Source: Methylotenera sp. G11 (GTDB lineage: Bacteria > Pseudomonadota > Gammaproteobacteria > Burkholderiales > Methylophilaceae). From it: a stretch of 64,000 nucleotides of DNA. A model generated the notes under the pieces. The model had not been told where the DNA came from. It saw nothing but the letters and a program-made list of their open reading frames with translations, and searched no databases. Positions 38,401 through 44,189 of the stretch are shown here, in pieces (the first letter of the stretch is position 1; every line of letters begins with the position of its first letter). The stretch is from the NCBI RefSeq assembly GCF_000799735.1, contig NZ_JUHH01000001.1, forward strand, positions 806,001 to 870,000, written 5' to 3'. A program made the position numbers and the translations under genes.

Positions 38401-38984
38401 ACCTGGAAATCCGCGGTGCCGGCGAACTGCTGGGCGACAGCCAGAGCGGTGAAATGCAGGAAATCGGGTTTCACCTGTATTCAGACATGCTGAATCACGC
38501 CGTAAAACAGCTTAAGGCCGGCAAAGAGCCGGACCTGAACGCACCATTGGGCGTGACGACGGAAATCAACCTGCACACGCCTGCCCTGCTCACCAACGCC
38601 TATTGCCCGGATGTACACGAGCGGCTGGTCATCTATAAACGCCTGGCCAACTGTAACGATGATGACGAGCTGGATAACCTGCAGGAAGAACTGATAGACC
38701 GCTTCGGTTTATTGCCGGAGCAAGGGGAAGCGCTCATGGCCTGTCACCGCTTGCGTATTGCAGCAAAAAACATAGGCGTCATCAAGATTGACGCCAGCGC
38801 AGATTCGATTCAGCTGCAATTCAACCCCAAGGCTGATATCGACCCGTTGAAACTCATCAACCTGCTGCAACGCGACAGAAGATGCCGCATGAACGGCCCG
38901 GATAAATTGCGGGTTTCAGTAGGTTTTGAGGCCATCAGCCTGCGTACGGACTTTGTAAAATCCCTGCTGAAAGAGTTTGTTTAA
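35415..38984 (+). CDS. mfd: Transcription-repair coupling factor Mfd
   Basis: DNA translocase that removes RNA polymerase stalled at lesions and recruits UvrA. 1189 residues, about 40 more than E. coli Mfd. The UvrB-like region holds LPDWETLPYDQFSPH. The RNA-polymerase-interaction domain starts near residue 521 (LGDPVVHEQHGVGRYKGL). The helicase has Walker A GDVGFGKTEVALRAAF, DEEH in ILDEEHRFGV and the RGRVGRS motif. Residues 433-465 are encoded by an inserted REP-type repeat (36711-36809). A TATAAT at 35376-35381, without a good -35, may be the promoter. Confidence 0.97.
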   Translation: MTQTTLPIPKPGQATRFSINATGEDSFALANLAAELKQKRHAHPLVIISASAFDAQRLLEEIPYFAPELNVHLLPDWETLPYDQFSPHPDLISERLTTLYHITQNACDVIIVPLATALIRLSPKAYLSANTFMLKKGQKLDLEALRKQCAEAGYHHVTQVVAHGEFSVRGGLVDLFPMGSALPYRLDLFDDEIETIRTFDVDTQRSLYPVPEIRLLPAREFPLDEAGIAMFRSQFRETFEGDPQRAKIYKDVSKGIASGGIEWYLPLFFEQTATLLDYLPSDSLLCLHGDLDQSAQQFWREAQSRYRTLAHDAERPLLTPETLLIKTEDFFASTHTFPRLALTIEKACNGLPSLDIERRAEQPLHKLKDFISQFKGHMLIVAESLGRRETMAQLFAEHGLEVAVCETWQDFLGNKAKVMLGVSPLHAGFVLTPSPSQGEGGDGGKRNKELTGITPTPTLPLKVGGSDIAIPAGGMSVQLAAKAAQSYAIITEAELYAATVRQQRRREKEKARSTEGMLKDLSELRLGDPVVHEQHGVGRYKGLVNLDFGEGETEFLLLEYYGDDKLYVPVSQLFLISRYSGGPPESAPLHRLGSGNWEKAKKKALKQIRDTAAELLNLYAQRAARRGHAFTLSLHDYEAFCEGFPFEETPDQLEAIENVIKDMQSGRPMDRLVCGDVGFGKTEVALRAAFVAVMGGRQVAVLVPTTLLAEQHFNNFSDRFAEWPIKVAEISRFRTAKEQAAALQGLENGDIDIIIGTHRLIQKDVKFKNLGLVILDEEHRFGVRQKEQLKALRAEVDVLTLTATPIPRTLSMAMEGLREFSVITTPPQKRLSIKTFHTEYSEGIIREAVMREFKRGGQVYFLHNEVDTIHSMREKLERILPDARIAVAHGQLRERELEHVMRDFYHQRFNLLLCTTIIETGIDVPTANTIIMNKADMFGLAQMHQLRGRVGRSHHQAYAYLLTDPDRKITPQAQKRLDAIQLMEDLGAGFHLAMHDLEIRGAGELLGDSQSGEMQEIGFHLYSDMLNHAVKQLKAGKEPDLNAPLGVTTEINLHTPALLTNAYCPDVHERLVIYKRLANCNDDDELDNLQEELIDRFGLLPEQGEALMACHRLRIAAKNIGVIKIDASADSIQLQFNPKADIDPLKLINLLQRDRRCRMNGPDKLRVSVGFEAISLRTDFVKSLLKEFV
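36711..36809. repeat. REP-type inverted pair inserted in frame in mfd
   Basis: Two 38-nt units in inverted orientation (36711-36748 and 36772-36809) match at 30 of 38 positions. The left unit holds a perfect 10-bp hairpin (CCTTCCCCCT-CGC-AGGGGGAAGG); the right unit holds a related one with a TTA/TAA loop. The total of 99 bp equals 33 codons and contains no stop in the mfd frame. It encodes a low-complexity Pro/Gly-rich peptide with PSPSQGEGG and TPTPTLPLK. Confidence 0.9.
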
Positions 38985-39001
38985 GGGCATTCGCTACCGC
39001 C

Positions 39002-39035
39002 TGCAGTGCGTTATGCCTTTCATCAACACACTGCA
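39002..39035. terminator. Weak hairpin after mfd
   Basis: TGCAGTGCGTT and AACACACTGCA pair over 11 bp with one G-T position and a 12-nt loop, 18 bp beyond the mfd stop. No T-run follows on the plus strand, so a termination role is tentative. Confidence 0.3.
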
Positions 39036-39100
39036 AGCAGCGATCCGCGGCGGCTGGATTTCATATTGCCAAGACAGCAGCCAGATCAAAGCCGGCCGCA

Positions 39101-39679
39101 TCAGCCTCGATAAGGTTTCCACGTACCATCCGTGGCCAGGCAGGCACGCTCGCTCCTGGTATCGTTAATGCCGTCGCCACGCATGTTGAGTTTGTAGTTA
39201 CGGCATTTCTGACCGTTGGCACTAAAACCGCTCAGCGGGGTCACCGTATAATTCAGGCGGTTATCCGGGTTAACCCAGGTAACCGGCCTGTTTTGCGCAC
39301 CAAGCTCCAAAGTATGACCCAGGCAGCCGCGATCTGCATTATCAAGGTCACGCCCGATTTTATTACCGACCACAGCACCGATCACGGTCCCCAGGATAAT
39401 CGCCACGGCTCTGCCATCGCCTTTGCCAACCGTTGAACCGATTGCGCCGCCGACGATGCCGCCTAATGCGGTACCCACCGCTTCACGGTTGCAGCGGCCA
39501 CTGGAAATACCGTAGTCATCAGACCATTGCCGACCGGCATATCCGGTGTAGTAAGGATCATTCTTTTTGCGCCAGCCATGGGCAGGAGCCCACGGCGGCG
39601 GGTCGGCATACACGGCGGGCGCCATTGGAAAAAGCATCGTAAACAGGCTGCAGCTGATCAATAGTTTTTTATAGTGCAT
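39101..39679 (-). CDS. Exported glycine-zipper (17 kDa surface antigen-like) protein
   Basis: 192 residues from the ATG at 39679, which has AGGAGA upstream; the frame is open further but without a ribosome-binding site. The signal peptide ends near PAVYA. A Pro/Trp/Tyr-rich segment (DPPPWAPAHGWRKK) leads to a glycine-zipper 2TM domain (GTALGGIVGGAIGSTVGKGDGRAVAIILGTVIGAVVGNKIG) that probably inserts in or associates with the outer membrane. A C-terminal beta-rich domain carries several Cys, as in the RT0821/Lpp1724 family. Function unknown. Confidence 0.82.
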   Translation of the reverse strand: MHYKKLLISCSLFTMLFPMAPAVYADPPPWAPAHGWRKKNDPYYTGYAGRQWSDDYGISSGRCNREAVGTALGGIVGGAIGSTVGKGDGRAVAIILGTVIGAVVGNKIGRDLDNADRGCLGHTLELGAQNRPVTWVNPDNRLNYTVTPLSGFSANGQKCRNYKLNMRGDGINDTRSERACLATDGTWKPYRG

Positions 39680-39743
39680 GGCTTTTATTCTCCTGATAAA
39701 TGATTCAGTGAAATTGCATATTGCAGGTAAACACATAAAAACG

Positions 39744-40310
39744 CTAATTCAATTCATCATCTTTCCAATATTTGGTACCTTTGACCGAGGCTTGCAGCAC
39801 TAAGCCGCTTTTAGTGATCTGGTAGATGACAATATGGTCGATCAGGGCCTCACCGCCTACGGCCGAACCCTGGTCAGATGCCTTGGCCGCTGCATCCGCA
39901 TGCCCGCCGAATTCCCAGCCGCTTTCAATGAATCTGTCGATGGTAGAATGGTTCTTGAAAATAAAGACTGCACGGAAATCCTTTACGCCGAGCCCCAGGC
40001 CTATACCGGCCTCGCCCATTTTCATATAAGTCTGCTTGCCCGTTTTTTCCTGCACCACGCCGTATCCTCCTCCAAAGCTGGCAAAAATGATATTGACATT
40101 CGCATTACTGAACACGGCATACCCCGGGGCGGAGGCGATTTCCTGCCTGGCCTGGGGATATAACTTGTACAGCTCGGTTAGCACATCTTCTTTCATGGCC
40201 AATACCGCATGACGCTTTTCCTGGACAGAAGTGCCGCTGGTCGTAGCACAGCCGGCTGTAATCAGCGCAATCAGGACACTGAGAAGGCCTGCGTTAAAGA
40301 ATCGATTCAT
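39744..40310 (-). CDS. SYLF/YSC84-domain lipoprotein
   Basis: 188 residues. The signal peptide ends in a lipobox (ALITAGC, Cys about 21). The remainder is a SYLF domain, with GYAVFSNANVNIIFASFGGGYGVV, KMGEAGIGLGLGVKDFRAVFIF and a C-terminal VLQASVKGTKYWKDDELN. SYLF domains bind phosphoinositides in eukaryotes; the bacterial lipoprotein role is unknown. It lies 64 bp upstream of the glycine-zipper gene on the same strand, so the two envelope proteins may be cotranscribed. Confidence 0.85.
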   Translation of the reverse strand: MNRFFNAGLLSVLIALITAGCATTSGTSVQEKRHAVLAMKEDVLTELYKLYPQARQEIASAPGYAVFSNANVNIIFASFGGGYGVVQEKTGKQTYMKMGEAGIGLGLGVKDFRAVFIFKNHSTIDRFIESGWEFGGHADAAAKASDQGSAVGGEALIDHIVIYQITKSGLVLQASVKGTKYWKDDELN

Positions 40311-40421
40311 TGATCACCTCGAAACATCACAAAACAAATGGCAGCTACCGCATAAAAGCTGCGTGTTACTAGAATGACACACGTTTCCGCATCAGCATGA
40401 CATGCCCGCCAGCGGCATAAG

Positions 40422-41492
40422 CTATACACGTAACTTTATAGCAGCTGTGGCCGGCTTTTCAACCTTGCGATAAAAAATGTCCGCCAGCGCCAGACTAGCC
40501 AGCCATGAAAACATCATGAACAACAAGCCGGCAAGTGAACCGGAAAGTTTCAGCCAGCCAAACACGGCATTCGCCAGCATCACAACCGAAAAGTGCACCA
40601 GGAACAATGCATAGGAAACCGTGCTCAGGTAATGCACAAACCCCGGCATCTTTTTAATCCGCACATTTCTTGTAAAAAACAGCATCAATGCCACACCCAG
40701 CGCTATCAGGATGCGCAGCCTGAAATCAGCAACCAGGGCCGTCAGCGTAATCGCTGCGTTGAGCCAGAACCATGCCGAAAGATGTTCACGCAGCCCGGCC
40801 CAGTAAGCCATGGCGCCCAGGCCATATGCACCGAAGAAGTATAAAGCCCAGTCATCATAACCGGAGTCACGGTTAAACCAGAACAGCGATGCAGCAGCCA
40901 TCAGCGTAACAACCAGAAGCATAACCTTAGCGGAATCAACTGACTTGCCGCCCAGCCAGGCAATGCCAAGCATCATCAGAAAGAGCTGAAAATCGACAGC
41001 AATGAACCACGCACCGGCAGTCAGTGAATCAAAATCCAGAACCCCGTGCAACAGGAATACATGCGACAGGAATTGCGATAACTCAGGCACATCCGGGATA
41101 AAATCATCGGTCAGCAACTGCCGTGCAGCGAGCGCACACACGACAGCCAGAACCAAAGCGAAGAAAAATGGAACAACCAGCCTTAAATACCGGTTCACCA
41201 GATTGGCCGTGAACCAGGCCATGCCGGCGCTGCTGGTCTGCATGGAGCGCGCCGCCAGATAGCCGCCGATGACAAAAAAAACCTGCACCGCCATGCGTGC
41301 ATAATCATACAGCCAGCTGATCATGTCCGGCGCAGCTCGCTGCACCGCGTCAGAAACAGGGCCGTAAGCGGCAAGGTGATGCAGCACAATCAGCTGCGAT
41401 GCGACCGCCTTGAATGCGTCGATAATGGGAAAGCGGGCAAAAGAGCTATTTTCCGCAGGTGAACTATTTTCAGAAAGTGAACTATTTCTCAT
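40422..41492 (-). CDS. Acyltransferase 3 family membrane protein
   Basis: 356 residues with about ten membrane segments. The AT3 active-site pattern is present in conservative form: Lys-x10-His in IIDAFKAVASQLIVLHHL instead of the usual Arg-x10-His. The first 20 residues contain three NSS units (encoded by an 18-bp tandem repeat, about 41450-41490) before the fold begins. The members transfer acyl groups to sugars or other envelope molecules; the acceptor is unknown, and no glycosyltransferases lie nearby. Confidence 0.83.
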   Translation of the reverse strand: MRNSSLSENSSPAENSSFARFPIIDAFKAVASQLIVLHHLAAYGPVSDAVQRAAPDMISWLYDYARMAVQVFFVIGGYLAARSMQTSSAGMAWFTANLVNRYLRLVVPFFFALVLAVVCALAARQLLTDDFIPDVPELSQFLSHVFLLHGVLDFDSLTAGAWFIAVDFQLFLMMLGIAWLGGKSVDSAKVMLLVVTLMAAASLFWFNRDSGYDDWALYFFGAYGLGAMAYWAGLREHLSAWFWLNAAITLTALVADFRLRILIALGVALMLFFTRNVRIKKMPGFVHYLSTVSYALFLVHFSVVMLANAVFGWLKLSGSLAGLLFMMFSWLASLALADIFYRKVEKPATAAIKLRV

Positions 41493-41594
41493 CGTGTGCT
41501 GATTATAATCTTGATGCCGGCACAGCCTGATGAATTAGTTTTTATTTCGGCATTCTGGCCCATGCAAGTGCCATGCGTGGCCGTAGAACAAAAT

Positions 41595-41614
41595 AGCCAA
41601 CCTTGCGGTTGGCT
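41595..41614 (-). terminator. Terminator after the xoxF-cytochrome operon
   Basis: AGCCAACC-TTGC-GGTTGGCT is a perfect 8-bp stem with a tetraloop, 27 bp beyond the cytochrome stop. On the minus strand it is followed by ATTTTGTT. It could also work in the other direction. Confidence 0.65.
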
Positions 41615-41641
41615 TCTTGTTTACACCATTAACAACGAAGG

Positions 41642-41971
41642 TTAATAACTTCTAGTAAGAACCCACTTTACTATGGTTTTAATATCGTCATCTTTTACTT
41701 TGGGGCTGTTGGCAGGCATAGGCATCTTGCCCCATACACCGCCGCCACCCGTTTTGACTTTTTCCACCAGTCTTGCTTCTGCGGATTTATCATCTTTATA
41801 CTTCTGTGCAACATCCTTATAAGATGGCCCAAGTACTGCGTTCTGCAAGCCGTGGCACATCAGGCATCCGCTTTTCTGCGCAAGCGCTTCTACCGGATCC
41901 GCCGCGTATGCAAAACCAAAACCGGACATCAGCACGCTGAATAAACATGCTTTTTTAAAAAGTGTATTCAT
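41642..41971 (-). CDS. Small class I cytochrome c, predicted electron acceptor of XoxF
   Basis: 109 residues. The signal peptide ends in GFAYA, leaving a mature periplasmic protein of about 86 residues. One heme is bound at CLMCH near residue 36-40, with the axial Met probably in KMPMPANSP. The size and pattern match cytochrome c-551/c-8 types rather than the larger cytochrome cL or XoxG. It is the second gene of an operon with xoxF (32-bp gap) and ends at a hairpin terminator, so it is the natural candidate to accept electrons from the dehydrogenase. Direct partnership is inferred. Confidence 0.85.
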   Translation of the reverse strand: MNTLFKKACLFSVLMSGFGFAYAADPVEALAQKSGCLMCHGLQNAVLGPSYKDVAQKYKDDKSAEARLVEKVKTGGGGVWGKMPMPANSPKVKDDDIKTIVKWVLTRSY

Positions 41972-42003
41972 GCATTATTTCCTTTTTAAATTATGGTAGG
42001 CAA

Positions 42004-43884
42004 TTACAGGCTAAACACGTTCATTGCGCCGCCGCCAGGTGCCGCATTGTATTTAACCAGCTCTTTATAGCCGCCAGCTGCACCCAGGCCATCGGTATCG
42101 TTCGTCAGGCCCAGGTTCATTGCAACACCCGCCCAGCCGCCGATGCCGGAAAGCACACCGATATACTGCTTGCCTTTATGGCCGTAAGTGATGGCGTTAC
42201 CGACTACACCTGAACCTACCTGGAATTTCCAGAGCTCTTTACCTGTGTTGGCGTCAACCGCTTTCATCCAGCGATCCAATGTGCCGTAGAACACCAGGTT
42301 GGAAGATGTCACCAGGGCACCGCCCCATGCTGAGAACTTCTCTTTGTTGTACCAGGCTTGTTTGCCTTTCAGGCCGTCCCAGGCCATAAAGCCGCCCATG
42401 ACGCCATCCGGCCCTGCAAACATCGTGAGTGTTGCACCCACCCATGGCTGACCCGCTACGTACTTGGATTCAACAGGCTCGTAAGTCATGCAGACATGGT
42501 TCATCGGCACATAGAAAAGTCCGGTTTTAGGTGAGAATGCAGCAGGCTGCTCATCTTTCACGCCCAGCGCTGATGGACATACGCCCTGCGCGTTGTAATC
42601 CTGGTGGGTTGAGTAAGCTGCATCTTTGATCGGCGTACCGGTTTTCAGGTCTATGCTTTTTGCCCAGTTCACAAACGGCTGCATTTTCTCTGCAACCATC
42701 AGGCTGCCATTCGTGCGGTCAAATGTGTAGGCGAAACCGTTACGGTCAAAGTGCGTTGCCAGGCTCTTGCCTTTGGCATCCCACAGGATGGTTTCATTCA
42801 TGCCGTCATAATCCCACTCGTCATGCGGCGTCATCTGATAACCCCATTTCGCTACGCCGGTATCGACATCACGTGCAAATATTGTCATGGACCATTTGTT
42901 GTCGCCAGGACGTACATCCGGGTTCCATACACCTGGGTTGCCCGTACCGTAGTACATCAGGTTAAGTTTCGTATCGTATGAATACCAGCCCCAGGTCGCG
43001 CCGCCACCGTTCTGGTAACCGTCTTTCCTGGCTTGCGGCTTGAGCCATGTCCTGATACCAAGGTCTTTCTCAGGGAATTTCAATTTGTCTTTAGGCAACG
43101 CCTTGAATGAACCGCCAACCTTGTTGCCGCCATTCACGTCTTCATACAATGACAGTGCGCTGTAGTGCGGATTCGCTTTGTTGAAGTCTTCGCCGATCAG
43201 GACATCCTTATCTGAACCGGTGCTGTAAGCACGCCATACCAGGGCGCCGTCCTTGATGTTGTAAGCAGTGATGTGGCAGCGCACGCCGTATTCGCCACCT
43301 GAACAGCCGGTGATGACTTTATCTTTGATGACGTGCGGTGCATTGGTGTTGGACTCGCCGACTTTAGTATCGGTGACTTGGACATCCCAGATTTTTTTAC
43401 CGGTTTTAGCATCAAGCGCTACCAGTTTGCCGTCGTTCTGCTGCAGGAAAATCTTGCCGTCACCATAGCCCAGGCCACGGTTCACGTTGTCACAGCACAG
43501 CAAAGCCTGGATTGCCGGATCCTGCTTGGGAAAATATGACCACAGGATTTTCTGGTTGTCATTCAGGTCAAGTGCATAAATGTTATTCGGGAAAGCAGTA
43601 TGCACATACATCACATCGTTAATCACCAGCGGAGCGCCTTCATGGCCGCGGTTGACGCCGGTAGAGAATGTCCAGGCAAGCTTCAGGTTCTTTACGTTGC
43701 CTTTATTGATCTGGCCAAGTTTGCTATAGCCGGTATTGCTGTAGTCTTTGCGCGGCGCAGCCCACTGGTTATCATCCTGCATGAGCTTTGACAACTCGTC
43801 TGCAGCAAAAGCGGTATTACTTAATACGGTAATCAGGCCGGCACCTAATGCCAGGCTGAATTTGCGTTTAAATTGATGACTCAT
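42004..43884 (-). CDS. xoxF: Lanthanide-type PQQ methanol/alcohol dehydrogenase XoxF
   Basis: Periplasmic quinoprotein that oxidises methanol to formaldehyde or formate. 626 residues with a signal peptide ending NTAFA. The adjacent-Cys ring is in LLCCDNVNRG, and the metal-ligand Glu is in SGGEYGVR. The Asn is in GTGNPGVWNP. The catalytic Asp is in HDEWDYDGMNE, followed two residues later by the extra Asp that marks lanthanide-dependent enzymes (calcium MxaF has Ala there). The second disulfide Cys pair is also present. No mxa or pqq gene lies near. Its control region has a sigma-54 promoter, an IHF site and a palindrome. Confidence 0.93.
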   Translation of the reverse strand: MSHQFKRKFSLALGAGLITVLSNTAFAADELSKLMQDDNQWAAPRKDYSNTGYSKLGQINKGNVKNLKLAWTFSTGVNRGHEGAPLVINDVMYVHTAFPNNIYALDLNDNQKILWSYFPKQDPAIQALLCCDNVNRGLGYGDGKIFLQQNDGKLVALDAKTGKKIWDVQVTDTKVGESNTNAPHVIKDKVITGCSGGEYGVRCHITAYNIKDGALVWRAYSTGSDKDVLIGEDFNKANPHYSALSLYEDVNGGNKVGGSFKALPKDKLKFPEKDLGIRTWLKPQARKDGYQNGGGATWGWYSYDTKLNLMYYGTGNPGVWNPDVRPGDNKWSMTIFARDVDTGVAKWGYQMTPHDEWDYDGMNETILWDAKGKSLATHFDRNGFAYTFDRTNGSLMVAEKMQPFVNWAKSIDLKTGTPIKDAAYSTHQDYNAQGVCPSALGVKDEQPAAFSPKTGLFYVPMNHVCMTYEPVESKYVAGQPWVGATLTMFAGPDGVMGGFMAWDGLKGKQAWYNKEKFSAWGGALVTSSNLVFYGTLDRWMKAVDANTGKELWKFQVGSGVVGNAITYGHKGKQYIGVLSGIGGWAGVAMNLGLTNDTDGLGAAGGYKELVKYNAAPGGGAMNVFSL

Positions 43885-43976
43885 TCTACATCCCCAAAAT
43901 ATAAAATCTGTTAAATTGTTGTATTACTAATCTCAATTTCATCCGTTGAAATGACATTGGTAGCAGTGCTAGTATT

Positions 43977-43991
43977 GCAAGCGATGTGCCA
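43977..43991 (-). promoter_or_regulatory. Sigma-54 (-24/-12) promoter of xoxF
   Basis: On the minus strand the sequence is TGGCACATCGCTTGC. This matches TGGCAC-N5-TTGC exactly, with the invariant GG and GC spaced correctly. The predicted start is near 43965, giving a leader of about 80 nt before the xoxF ATG. A GGGGA ribosome-binding sequence lies before the ATG. The 305-bp xoxF-activator gap holds this promoter, the IHF site and the palindrome, and is otherwise AT-rich. Confidence 0.88.
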
Positions 43992-44043
43992 GCGCCATAT
44001 TTTTTTGTAACCCAGAGCAAAATTCACTGACAAAATCGTTTAA

Positions 44044-44056
44044 AATCAACATATTA
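44044..44056. promoter_or_regulatory. IHF binding site in the xoxF control region
   Basis: AATCAACATATTA matches the IHF consensus WATCAANNNNTTR at every defined position. It is next to an A/T tract (TTTTTTAATAAAAAT), as in strong sites. It lies between the sigma-54 promoter (about 53 bp away) and the palindrome (about 86 bp away), where DNA bending would bring a distant activator to the promoter. Confidence 0.65.
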
Positions 44057-44141
44057 TTTTTTAATAAAAATATTTTCCGCGAACTGACAGCGATTTAACA
44101 CCAGACAGGTCAGATTCTGGAACTGTGTCAGAACTGAACAG

Positions 44142-44155
44142 TTGTCACGTGACAA
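44142..44155. promoter_or_regulatory. Predicted activator site (UAS) between xoxF and its regulator
   Basis: TTGTCAC-GTGACAA is a perfect 14-bp palindrome, centred about 183 bp upstream of the predicted xoxF start and 35 bp before the activator's ATG. Single TGTCA/TGACA half-sites recur nearby at 44126-44130, 44085-44089 and 44028-44032. It is the best candidate site for the AcoR-like activator; direct binding is inferred. Confidence 0.6.
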
Positions 44156-44189
44156 TTGCTCACCTAATTTAAGCGACAAGGCCACTCCA

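Noticed and set aside
43197-43338. Extra Cys pair around the active-site Glu of XoxF (GCSGGEYGVRC)
   Set aside because: I noticed two Cys near the metal-ligand Glu beyond the usual four, but I recall a Cys in the VRCH position in other XoxF sequences and cannot show this is unusual without an alignment.
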